Shown piece after piece: positions 49,056-59,904 of a stretch of DNA of 64,000 nt. The position numbers were made by a program, and so were the translations under genes. Origin of the DNA: Megalobrama amblycephala (Eukaryota > Chordata > Actinopteri > Cypriniformes > Xenocyprididae); assembly GCF_018812025.1 (NCBI RefSeq), contig NC_063045.1:19873420-19937419 (forward strand). Reading direction: 5' to 3'. The notes under the pieces were generated by a model. The model was given only the letters and a program-made list of their open reading frames with translations, was not told the DNA's origin and searched no databases. Within the stretch, counting starts at the first letter, position 1; each line of letters begins with the position of its first letter.

Positions 49056-49285
49056 TTGGTCCAGATGCTAGGCTGCAGTACAGAAGATGCTGTAGCTGCC
49101 ATGGTGCATATTGTTTCTAAACACTTAGACAAAAATAATTCCTATGTAAGAACACTTTTCCTAGACTTTTCCTCTGCTTTCAATACGATCCAAGTTAATA
49201 TTCTTGTGTCTAAACTAGTACAGTTCGATGTAATCCCTTACTTGATTCACTGGTACATTTCCATTCTTACAAATAGGATTTAAAG
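49056..49285 (+). pseudogene. LINE reverse-transcriptase fragment, second part
   Basis: The frame encodes CSTEDAVAAMVHIVSKHLDK, then SYVRTLFLDFSSAFNTI, which contains the first catalytic aspartate block of LINE reverse transcriptases (LFLDFSSAFNT), and LIHWYISILTNR. This directly follows, in protein order, the fragment at 47318-47780. Confidence 0.8.
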
Positions 49286-49459
49286 TGTCAAAGTGAACAA
49301 AATTTTGTCAACATTCTGACTTAAATATACATTTTACTAAAATTGGACATTTTTGGACATTAAATAAACACAAACATTTTATATTATAAGACAAAGAACT
49401 GAGGAAACTATATGTCACGCATAGGTGGCTGCAATGAGAAAAAGCCAGCTCTGTATGCA

Positions 49460-49525
49460 AAGATTTACATATACATGCATACATGTATATATATGTATAT
49501 GTATGTATGTATATGTGTGTGTCTT
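49460..49525. repeat. (ATGT)n/(TA)n simple repeat
   Basis: Interspersed ATGT and TATA units (ATGTATATGTATGTATGT type). Simple sequence only. Confidence 0.8.
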
Positions 49526-51459
49526 CCAAAACTTACTTTTTAAAGTAAAAAAAATAAAATAAAATAAAAATGTTATATTATATAATAAGTGTTAAATTAA
49601 TTAATTAATTTAGTTTATTTAGCTTATTTTTGCATGTGTGTAAGGTTTGGCTATACTTGTGAAAGCCAAATGTCTTTACTTATATAGTGAAATATTATGA
49701 CATTTTTGGGGGATCTCCCATCTCATACCACTGAAAGATATTTATTTTATGATCTGTGTACATATGTTCAGGAAAGTTAAGTATAATAATGATAATGTCT
49801 TTAATAACTTGCTAGGTTAAATGTGTAAAAAATTAAGAAGTTGAAGAAATGCAGCCACAAAAAACATGTTTTGGCGATGATTTATTGGACTGCATGGATC
49901 GCATTTCCAGCGCATGATGAGCAAGGTACATGATGAGCAAGAATATATATAATCTTCAATGCACTTCTGTTATGTGGGAAGCAGTTTTCTGACACTTATG
50001 CATGCAAGTCACTATGGATATTTTCACATTTGATTCCTCTTTAAATCTTTGCGTGCAGAGCCAGCTTTTTCAAGTTCTAGCTGAGCAGTTTAACATGATT
50101 ATTAGGGATTTTTTTTTCAAATGTTACATTAAATTGTAAGCAAATGCTCAAAGCAGTGTTCACACCAGGGCGCATATCATCTGTCATTAAATAGTGCATG
50201 CTACGCTGTGTGAAAATGATTTTGTGCTGAAAAAATTAGCATATGTCAACCGTGCCGCAAAGGCTATCCACTCCCCATCTATAACCCTTTTCCGCCAATC
50301 GCATTATTGGAAGCCCAATGGGGCCATGCGCTAAGTTTGGTGGCTATGCAAATAGCAGTGTACTCTCCTCCTCCCTGTAGTCATTACTTTTCTTTTGTAT
50401 TGTTTTCACCCACTCATTTCCTTTGTTAAATTGGTCCTCACTGAGAACATTGAGTTGTAAACCGGATCCTTATCAGTAGCGGCTGGTCCCCCAAAACAAG
50501 CCCACTGATTTATACCAGAAAGGTGGTTATTTAGCTGTCTCGTGGTGTTCTGAGGTAATTACAGTGGTTGAAAATGAAGAAAACTAAGGAAAGGGGGATT
50601 TGTGAGAAGTATACCCATTTTCTGCTATGTAAATCAAGGCTTAACTCAAACGTCTGTGTATTCTCTCACAAACAGGTGAAACCGTTTCAACACTCCTTTG
50701 TGTTAAACAAGCTAGCGGGCTGGAGGTAAACAACCTCATTAGCTGAGTTGTTATTATAGCTGATCAGCACAAGTCATGACTCGCAGATAACGGGGCTCCT
50801 CATGGGGAAATTAGGAAGACTGTCTTGGCTGATACTGTTGTTCATTTGGCTGTGCATTCATGTGTGTATTTGCTGTAAGGGTGATCAACAACAATTAGCC
50901 ATAGCTCTATGGAATAGCAATACCAGAGGAGACACTAATGCAAACCTTGTGTCATTTTCAAGGCCTGTTACAAATTGGCACTACACTCTTAAAATTAAAG
51001 GTTCTTTATTTCATTGATGGTTACATAAAAACATCCATGGAAACTTTCCATCACACAGAAGGCTCTATATATTGGAAAAAGGTTCTTAACACAAAGAAAA
51101 AAAAAGGTTCTTATGAGAACTGTTGAATGAAAGGCTCTTCCCCTGTTGAATGAAAGGGGAACCCAAAATGTTTCTTTTATGGGATCACTGCAAAAGTAAA
51201 CCATTTTGGAACTTTTATTTTTAAGTGTGAAGGAAATTTACATTAAGCAAAAGGTTCTTTAGATTATTAAAATGTTCTTCACACTATGAAAAATGTGGTT
51301 CTTTTTAGAACTGTTCCCTGAAAGGTTTTTTAGGGTAGTGCAGGGGCAAAGTGAGAGGTGGATTCTTGGGCTCCAGCCCTGAATTTTTTTTCAAACTCCC
51401 CAAATATTTTAGGTTTTTTAAATGTTGTCAAAAATATACATTTTTCGATACATGTCTAT

Positions 51460-52437
51460 TAGAGCCCGACCGATAAATCGGCCGGCCGATATTATCGGCT
51501 GATATGAGCTAATTGCATTTAAATCGGCATCGGCGTTTATAACGGCCGATGAAACATGAGAAACAGAGTCTCATGCTTCACTCATGTTATGAGTGTTGCA
51601 TTGTTTGCCCACCAGAGGGAGCTCTGCAACTCCCCAGTTGACAACAGCGCCAGAATTCCACTACAGAAGAAAGTATTGTTGTACTCTTTTGACGGTGAGT
51701 CTATCGTTCGTCATGTGAAATGATTGTAGATTTAGTTCATACACTGTATATAAAAACAGTGTGGTAGTTCTAGCTAACGGTCCTATCATTATCACTTCTA
51801 AATATTCTGTAACATCACTTACAGCCGCTAATGCATTGCTATATTAGATTACCCACAAAGCTAATACCATGTTTATCAGTGGAAGAGCGCGAACGTTAAT
51901 AAGAGGTCAAACTATAACGTTAGCGTTTAACTTATTCTAAATATATCTGCAGTGTTTCCCATTTAACTTATTTTAATTTTATTTTCAATTCATTGACATG
52001 GTTTTGTGGAATATTGAATTTGTTTGGTATAGCTCTTTTACTTTAACTTTAGTATTATAATTTATTTACAGTACACACACAGACTGTTAAAACCAGCTTC
52101 AACTGGAAGTAAGTAAAACTGTTAAATGTTTAAAACCAGACTGTTTTTTGATCATTAAAAAAATATATACTTTTGATGTGCAATTGTTTAGTCATTGAGA
52201 CTGTAATCTAAGGCTTTTTTTTTAACATAATCCCTTCTGGAAAATGGTTTATACAGCCCACATACATAGAACAGGCAGATATTTTGCTATTGAATGTCGT
52301 GTAAGTGTAGTTTATAGGAAATGGGTCTAATATCCAGTTTATTTTCAAAATCAAAATATCGGCTTATAAATCGGCTCTTTTCGAGTTAATATCGGCATCG
52401 GCATCGGCCCCCAAAAATCCATATCGGTCGGGCTCTA
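51460..52437. mobile_element. hAT-like element with perfect 8-bp target duplication
   Basis: ATGTCTAT occurs immediately on both sides (51452-51459 and 52438-52445). Ends TAGAGCCCGACCGATA and TATCGGTCGGGCTCTA are inverted repeats, with many ATCGGC repeats just inside both ends. Length 978 bp with no transposase frame. I recognise the terminal sequence from cyprinid genomes. Confidence 0.92.
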
Positions 52438-53976
52438 ATGTCTATATTGAAATATTTGAAATGGTTCAATACCATTTTTCCGCAGTATTAATACACCGAT
52501 ACCAGCTGCGCTTTATCTTTCTTCTCTCCTACGGCAAGTTCACATACACAGCAGTCCTGCATAGCCACGCCTCCTGTCACTCACTCAGCGACTCGTCTCA
52601 TGTCAGCGACTCCACTCCCTCTCGAACGGCAGCCGCCCCTCCACAACCCAGGTGGATGGCAGCGAGCTAGTCCATCCCCCTAACAAATCACTCCAGCCCT
52701 CCGCCTTGAACATCCATGGTGGCAGACTCTGCTCTATCTATGCTTGATGAACCAAACATATTTTAAAACTTCTTATAATTACATAAAATGTCTCTAACAT
52801 TGTTTTGCACCATTGCTTTGGCAAAGTATCTGTCAAATTCATGATAAGGCAAAAGCATGATAAGGCTTTGTGTGCCCTTATCAAATCACATAAGACTGCG
52901 AAAGTATATTTTTTTGCGCTGCGTGTTTCGGACGCTTTGGAGCTCAAAGGTCTGGTAATGTCAGCCTCTACGCCAGACATTATCTTTAAGGGAATACTTT
53001 CACAGGAACACAGTGGCTCCCTTGCCTGTCACTCATGACCTTAGGGAGCTGTCTACTTAAGGGACCCGTTATCAGGAGGAGACAGCTTCAACCTTAATAT
53101 TGAATCATGAAGGGGCCGCCTGCTTGGAAACCCAACCTGTGGGGAGGCAGCCGCGGCTTCGTGAAACATAAGGAAACTGCCTATTTAAGAAACCCGCCAT
53201 TAGGAGGCCACAACCTTATATATAGGGGGATCTGTTTCAAAACCTATACACCACAGTGGAGCATTTCAGTTGCAAAATTCTCAACCATGTCTGACCTAGA
53301 GTCAGCATCTTGCAAGGTCAGAACTCCTGAATTTAATGATGCTCAACTAGTGGGAAGGGGTGCAAAGCACAAGCAAAACCACTTCTCACCAGGGCCCATA
53401 GATGGGTTCTCTGGGAAGCTGAGGACTCAACAAAGAACAACCCTCTGAGACTGCGATCCCCAACTTTGACAAGGCTAAAACCAGGGACGATAGACCCTAA
53501 TAAAGAAACCCCAGAAGGGAAGGATGAACATTGCCCACTAGAGGAAACTATTAACAGAAAGTGTTAGTTGTGCTATGGTCTTCGAAGTCTGCTTGAGCCA
53601 GAACAGATCATGGAGAACCCAAGACAAGGTATCCCAGTAACAGGGAGGGTACACTCCATGATAGCCCCTGCAGTCTAGGGATCATCTCGAGTTGTCTTGT
53701 GGGAGCAGAGGACCTACTTACAGACCCTGAAGGGGAGGCCCAGGTTCGACCACATTATTGATCTCCAGTGCACACAAGGAAACTGCCTGCTTAGGGGGCC
53801 CCATGTGGGAGAGGCAGCTAAGACCTTGCTAATATGCCAAAGTTTGCATTCTTAGGGAAACTGCCTGTTAAAGAACCTGCAATAGGAAGGCAGTTTCATC
53901 TAGATACATGATGGAGCCCGATGCTGCCACAACTTCAACTTCATTACCAAAAGGGAGCTGCTTGCTTATAAGACCC

Positions 53977-54307
53977 TGTAACGAGGTCAGTAGATGTGGG
54001 AAAAAGGAGGCGGGAACCGGCGAATGTTCAACAAAAGTTTAATTCAAAATAAGCAAAGAACAAAACGAAAGTAATGCCGACAGACCCTCGCGGACGTCTG
54101 TCGGCCACACAAACATAATAAAACATAACATAAAGTCCAGGCCTGGTCCTCTCTCGTCCTCCACGGTCGTCGCTCCTCCTTTTATGCTCCCGGAGCTCCT
54201 CCGTGAGAGACTCAAGGCCGGTGCGCCTCCCAGGTGTAGCTCGTTAACTCTCGCGCCACCGGCCTCGCGCCGTTCCCTCACGGCTCTCGCCCGCCCTGGT
54301 CGCCACA
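53977..54307 (-). repeat. 3' LTR of the compact retroelement
   Basis: On the minus strand it runs TGTGGCGACC to CTCGTTACA. A TATA-like ATAAAA lies at 54180-54185 (minus). Near 54076-54111 it has a short hairpin (GCCGACAGAC against GTCTGTCGGC) absent from the other LTR. Confidence 0.85.
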
Positions 54308-54940
54308 TACCCCCATCGCCCCTCGCAGGCCGGGGGGTACCTCCGAGACTGCGCTCTACTCCCCCCCGGGGCCTGTCTCGGCAGCCGCAGCACCTGGGGG
54401 TAAGGACAGACGAGACGAGAGAAAGGAGACGGAAGCAAGGGGAGCGACAGGACGAGAGAGGGGAGAGAGGAAAAAGAGAAAAAAAAAAAATTCTTGGTCC
54501 GGTTCCCCGACACACTGCCGCTCGGTCCTCAGCCTGCTAAGAGGCTCTTTCTTGTGGTGCCATGCAGTGGCACTGGACGCTCGGTGGACGGCCCGTTCCT
54601 CGACCGCCTCCTGGCGGCCGGCGATGGCTCCTCCGGCTGAGGGCAGCCGGCAGCGAGTCCCCCGTCCCCTGCTCCTCCCCTTCATGGCGGACGGCAGCAG
54701 GCTCCGGCCCACGGCGGACGGCGGCGACTCCTCCGCTCCCTCCAGGTCCAGGACGGCAGCCACCCCACCTCGTCCCAGGAGCACGGCATCCGGGTCTCCG
54801 TCCCACCTTTCACAAGGCTCCAGCACCACCGCCTCGGGCAGCCTCTCGCGGTCTACACACACTCCCGCGCTGCCCGAACTCCGCAGCACCGCGATCCCCC
54901 TCAGCAGCGAGGGCTCTTCGACAGCATGTCCCTCCTTCCT

Positions 54941-54957
54941 CCCGGGTTTCGCCACCA
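54941..54957 (-). other. tRNA primer-binding site
   Basis: The plus strand reads as a tRNA acceptor end with terminal CCA; the minus strand is therefore complementary to a tRNA 3' end and begins TGG one base after the LTR, the usual layout of an LTR element. Which tRNA it matches was not determined. Confidence 0.75.
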
Positions 54958-54958
54958 A

Positions 54959-55275
54959 TGTAACGAGGTCAGTAGATGTGGGAAGAAGGAGGCGGGAACC
55001 GGCGAACGTTCAACAAAAGTTTAATTCAAAATAAGCAAAGAACAAAACGAAAGTAAAACAAACATAATAAAACATAACACAAACATAATAAAACATAACA
55101 TAAAGTCCAGGCCTGGTCCTCTCTCGTCCTCCACGGTCGTCGCTCCTCCTTTTATGCTCCCGGAGCTCCTCCATGAGAGACTCAAGGCCGGTGCGCCTCC
55201 CAGGTGTAGCTCGTTAACTCTCGCCACCGGCCTCGTGCCGTTCCCTCACGGCTCTCGCCCGCCCTGGTCGCCACA
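54959..55275 (-). repeat. 5' LTR of the compact retroelement
   Basis: Same ends and TATA-like ATAAAA (55150-55155, minus) as the other LTR. Where the sister LTR has a hairpin, this copy has a duplicated ACAAACATAATAAAACATAA unit at about 55056-55100. Confidence 0.85.
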
Positions 55276-55796
55276 GACCCCAATCAGGGGGAGGCAGCTG
55301 CAACTTTGAAGCTTCAACATGTCACAAAAGGGAGCTGCCTACTAAAGCTTGAAGGAAGCGGCTGCCCCTTGATTAACATAAGGGAAATTGCAAGTGCTCA
55401 ATAGCTGTGACAAGGAACTTGCTTAGAACCAATAATGGGAAAGGTGCAACTCATTCTGCCAACCTCAGGAGGGGCTTCCTGTTAAACTTACACAATTTGG
55501 GGAAGCGCACACCTTGGTAAACCCAAGGAAGCTTCCAACTTATAGAACCCAACACTAGGGGGAGGAGGCTACCACCTTGTTGGTATTAAGGAGCTTCCTA
55601 CTTAAAGGAAGGGAGCTCAGGGGTGATGATACTCCATTAAATACCCATGTAGGAACTTCCTAATTAACCACTTAAGGAAGGAAGTTACACTTCATGACCT
55701 AAAGAAGCCATCTACATGAAGGACCATGTAGGAGGGAGACAGCTACAACCTTAGTATAATGCAATGACTCGTGAAGGGGCCGCCTGCTTAAAGGCA

Positions 55797-56065
55797 GGAA
55801 CACACCAAGCCGACGGTCGGTCGTCGGGCAGTTTTTCTTCGTCGGCCGTCTAAGTTTTCTCAGTGTGTACCGCACCGTCGGCTGAAGTTGGTCCTCGTCT
55901 GCCTTTTTTCGGCCGATTCGAAATGTTGAATCGGCGTTGGAGCTCGTCGGTCCGTCGGGCCATCTGATCATTCTGATTCATCATTCTGTTCAGCTACTGC
56001 CGCCTGCTGTTTCGGAAAGGCATTTCATCTCACGCAGGCGCAGAACTGACGTGCTTTTTTTAGGG
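55797..56065. mobile_element. GCCGAC-rich repeat, probable MITE
   Basis: The stretch starts CAGGAACACACCAAGCCGAC and is filled with CGTCGG/CCGACG phrases on both strands, unlike its surroundings. It interrupts the tandem repeat. A clear complementary right end was not identified, so its boundaries are approximate. Confidence 0.45.
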
Positions 56066-57059
56066 AACCGCAGACCCCAATGGAGGCGGCTACTTCGAGG
56101 GAGCTTGAAAGCTGGGAACAAGGACCTTACTTACAACCTCAAAGGGCAAGGTGCCTCGCCCTGCCAGCCTGATAGAATTAGGAAGCCTCTACTAAAAGAA
56201 AAAGCCCCGTCAGGGCTGAAGAGGCTCCACTGATTACTTGATAATCATAATCATAATCACAATTATTTGGGTCAATATTGAAATCAAGATTATTTAACAC
56301 GAATTATTGGTGTGTGATATGATCAAAGTCTTATTTCATGATATGAGTAATTTTAAATATCAGTGAAATTTCACAATTATCGATACTTCAGCAAAAACTA
56401 ATACTTAACTAATGTAAGTAAAAGTTCAGTTAGAGAAGACAAGTAAAGAGTCAGCAATGCAATAAGAACAAAGGAACTAATTACTGTACATACAAAACAG
56501 ACAAATAAATACGAAAGAACAAAAACATAACTTAAATAAACAGTGCTTTAGGTTTTTCAGGAAGATGTACTAACAGAAGAATTCAGAAGAAATAAAATAG
56601 ATTAAATTTAAACCAACAGTTGGGTTTGTCTATATTTGACCCATCTCGGAGTGCATACAGAAAGCAGCCTAGGGAACAGTATCTCTTGCTCGGCTTAATG
56701 CGCTTATAATAACACTGTTTAATATTAAGCACGTCCTGCAGTTTAGCAACAGTAGACTGCATTTTACAACACTCACTTATTCGGCTGATTTGGATTTTAA
56801 GTTTGGCTTAGGGAGGAACAAAAGCACACCGCTGTGAAGGAAAGGAAGGTGCGCTGGGCAGAATGCGGCAGCGGCACAATAATCGTTTTATGTCGATTAT
56901 CTTGTTTTCATAATCGTTGGAAGCCAAAATAGAAAAATCAATAACGTTTATATATATACACACACATGCATGCACATTTTTAGATTCTTTTAGGAATTAG
57001 GTCAAATTCCTAAAAAAAATTGGGTCGCGGATTAATGACCATGGGAAAATGTGGGTCCC

Positions 57060-57690
57060 ATGGCCAAACCAGTTGAGAACCACTGCTTTAACTAACCAAA
57101 AATTATTCTTTTATGGCATCGCTATATAAAAACCACCTTTTGGAACCTTTATTTTTAAGAAACTAATTTTTTCAGAAACTTATTTCTTAGAAACTAAAGA
57201 TTCTTTAGATTATTATTCACACTTAGAGAAAAAGGGTTTTAACAACTGTTTACTGAAAGGTTCCTTGGGGAATTGTTCTTTTATGGCATCACTGTAAAAA
57301 AAAACTTTTGGAACCTTTATTTTTAAGAAACAAATTTTTTCAGAAACTTATTTTTTAGAAACTAAAGATTCTTTAGATTATTATTCACACTTAGAGAAAA
57401 AGGGTTTTAACAACTGTTTACTGAAAGGTTCCTTGGGGAATCGTTCTTTTATGGCATCACTGTAAAAAAAAACTTTTGGAACCTTTATTTTTAAGAGTGT
57501 AGAACCATCCCATTGCATGGCTTTTTTATAGTGAAAGTTTCTTTAGGTTATTAAAATGTTCTGCACGCTATGAAAAAAATGGTTCTTTTTAGAACTGTTC
57601 ACCTAAAGTTCTTTGGGGAACCAAACATGGTTCTTTTGTGGCACTGCTATGAAAACCCCCTTTTTGAAACTTTATTTTTAAGAGTGTAGA
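57060..57690. repeat. tandem duplication, period 168 bp, within a dispersed repeat
   Basis: AGAAACTAAAGATTCTTTAG begins at 57189 and again at 57357, and the surrounding 168 bp match closely, including GGTTCCTTGGGGAAT and TTTATGGCATCACTGTAAAA. Related, more diverged sequence is at 51000-51340 in the same intron (AAAGGTTCTTTAGATTATTA). Confidence 0.85.
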
Positions 57691-58266
57691 TGTGCTGATA
57701 TGTCAAGTGACCTAATATTATAATGCAATTTGTATTGATGTGTGGTGTGGATACTGGGAGAACAGTCTGAGCCACGCTGTCCCCTGGTGGTAAGATTTGC
57801 TCATTGCTGTTTTCCCACCACAAAGAAGCCTAACTTGTACAAATAAGGCTCAGGAATGCATTTAAAGTGTTTTAATGATTGAGAGATATTAAGTGAAGTA
57901 AGGTTTCTTTGCAGTCCGAAAACAGTTTTTAAATACTGGAAATGTTACGACATGGAACCCTGGAAATATATGGCCATCAGGATTTCCCTGAATAGGTCGA
58001 TACAGACGGAAATATCAAAAGAGCTAGACTCGGCTGAACTTTACAAATATCACTGTGTCACAGTACGCCAGGAAATCTCCCCCTGCAAACTCGGCTTGAC
58101 GGCTGTGGAGCTCTCTTGGAGACGGTAAATGCCAGAACGCTGGAAAACTCCATGCCGAGGGTTACGGCAATGATCAGAGCGCATCGCCGACCCAAGTAAA
58201 GACTTGGTGACCTGTTGCATTTTAAGTGACCAAAGACAAAAATATGACTGATGTAGTACAGACCCA

Positions 58267-58268
<2 letters not shown>

Positions 58269-58352
<84 letters not shown>
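58269..58352. repeat. (CA)n(TA)n compound microsatellite
   Basis: About 38 bp of CA repeat followed directly by about 45 bp of TA repeat. Long frames here are artefacts. Confidence 0.97.
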
Positions 58353-58354
<2 letters not shown>

Positions 58355-59795
58355 TCATTATATTTTGTTAGTAAAATCAGTATTATTTTTTCTGAAGTGA
58401 GTTTGAGAACTAGGGAGTGGCAGATAAATGCTTTGAATTGAAATAAAAAATGCCTCATTCAGCCAAGGTACTTCATGTACACAACTGAGAGAACTCAATA
58501 ATGTGTAATCTTATAATAATAATGTGTAATTTTTATAAATGGTTATTTGTTCTGTTCCTCTGGTGCCTAAAGCAGTAACAGACAACAAACACAACACAAA
58601 TGAACCGGTTGTCCTGGAAACACAACGGAAAATGCCTCGGGGTGAAATAGAACATTAACACAACTAGTTGCAAAAGATAGAAAGGCATCAAAAACATTAT
58701 GCTCTGAGGAAAATTAAAGCCATCAACAGCAAAACCCTAATGATTAGTATTATTTATGTACTATTACATTATTTACTAATACTTTAAATAAGGTTTTATT
58801 TTTTTATATTTTCAGATTTATTTTAATTTTAGTTTGTGTTAGTAATTTTGTTGTGCTTTTTTAGTTATTTTTAGTTTTTTAATATTTCCGTATAGCTTAA
58901 ATTTATTTATATTTTCAGTTTAATTTATTTTAATTTTTAGTTTTTCATGTATTATTTATATTTATTTCAGCTTTATTTTTATTACCAAAACAATTCTTAA
59001 TAGTTTATATGTTATAATAGTTGTTTTTTGTTGTTTTTTTTGTTTGTTTTTTGCTTTGGCTGCTTTTGTTCCCCAAGACGTTATTGCCTTTCTTATGTTG
59101 AAAATATAAGCAGCATGGATGTATATACTATCCAATAAATAAATGAATAAAATTGGTAGCTCTGATTAAAAAAAAATCGGTAACACTTTAAAGATTAAAT
59201 TTGTTAACATTAATGCATTAAGTATCATAAACTAACAATAAACACTTTTTACAGCATTTATTAGCATAGGATATATAAATATACTGTATTGTTCATCCAT
59301 GTTCATTCATAATGCATTAATGTTAATTTATACAACTTTGCTATCAAGATCTTGACAGCACTTCTGTGTACTTCCAGCAGGGGGCTCTGATGTCACAACC
59401 GTACAGTAAGCTATTGAAAGGCTCTTCGTGTTTTAGTTGTGAAGTAAGGGTCCTGGGTTTTACAGATACGTTGTGCTCCCTGTAGCCCACATTAAACTCA
59501 CAGTAACATAAGCTCTAAGTGTGGCTAAACAGGCATTAGGCAGCGAGGCACCATGCCTGGAATGGATGGCATGTCTAATAAAATGCGCTCAGAATACACA
59601 CGTAAATGTCAGGTGGTGTATTGCAGTCCTTGGTTTCTCATGTAATCAAACCCACCCAGTTTCCATCTTGGCACTTGTTACCGTTTATGTCGAAACATGA
59701 ACATGATTTATTTATCGTCCCCTCTGGTAAACTAATGCCATGCATGTCATGAGCTCTTTGTCAATGCAATTTGTTTCTTTGTCTGTCTTTTATAG

Positions 59796-59904
59796 TAAAG
59801 CAGAGGTGGCGACTGTTGAGACTGAGCTCCTGAGGGACTATCGCTTTGGGCAGCAGCAGCTGATTGAAATATGGGGCCATGCGTGCGCTATTGCCGTCAC
59901 CAAG
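59796..59904 (+). CDS. yjefn3: YjeF N-terminal domain-containing protein 3, second coding exon
   Basis: After a TTTTATAG acceptor the exon completes Ser20 and encodes KAEVATVETELLRDYRFGQQ and QLIEIWGHACAIAVTK, closely matching the human YJEFN3 segment [20 protein letters not shown]. The donor is AAG|GTTTGT, ending phase 0 after 56 codons. This is the start of the YjeF_N fold; the nucleotide-binding and catalytic-like residues lie in later exons that are not in this window. Frame and junction agree with the exon at 22627. Confidence 0.92.

Larger units (their letters stand above)
53977..55275 (-). mobile_element. compact LTR retroelement (TRIM-like), minus orientation
   Basis: Two direct repeats of 331 bp (53977-54307) and 317 bp (54959-55275), both TG...CA, enclose only about 650 bp. 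GACCC is duplicated on either side (53972-53976 and 55276-55280). Next to the right LTR, separated by one base, 54941-54957 reads CCCGGGTTTCGCCACCA, which looks like a tRNA 3' end; on the minus strand it is a primer-binding site. Next to the left LTR the minus strand has a G-rich tract (GATGGGGG), a possible polypurine tract. No gag, protease, reverse transcriptase or integrase is recognisable, so it must depend on another element. The LTRs differ at few positions, which points to a recent insertion. Confidence 0.85.
53000..56235. repeat. degenerate tandem repeat (about 60-100-bp units)
   Basis: A unit of roughly the form GGGA(A/G)CTGCCTGCTTAA, then a run with ACCC and AGGAGG, then GGCAGCTGCAACCTT recurs across this region, for example near 53040, 53110, 53170, 53770, 53860, 53950, 55290, 55325, 55560 and 55730. 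Two other elements have inserted into it: the LTR element 53977-55275 and a GCCGAC-rich repeat at about 55797-56065. I know of no named family with this unit. Confidence 0.65.
22686..59795 (+). other. yjefn3: yjefn3 intron 1 (37 kb)
   Basis: The intron opens GTATGC and closes TTTTATAG. No host exon was recognised in it on either strand. It is filled with transposable elements listed separately, microsatellites, and a few mixed-composition blocks that look non-repetitive (near 34080-34330, 40620-41030 and 41100-41760). Stretches 22686-24420, 29717-31765, 34400-38096 and 45000-46690 hold nothing I can name. Confidence 0.8.

Noticed and set aside
52738..53448. Frames of 77-113 codons near the tandem repeat
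   Set aside because: The longest lies within the degenerate tandem repeat and the others have no family resemblance.
54356..54958. 200-codon minus-strand frame and other long frames in both directions
   Set aside because: GC-rich interior of the LTR element, with overlapping frames on both strands and no zinc knuckle, protease or polymerase motif; not called as a gene.
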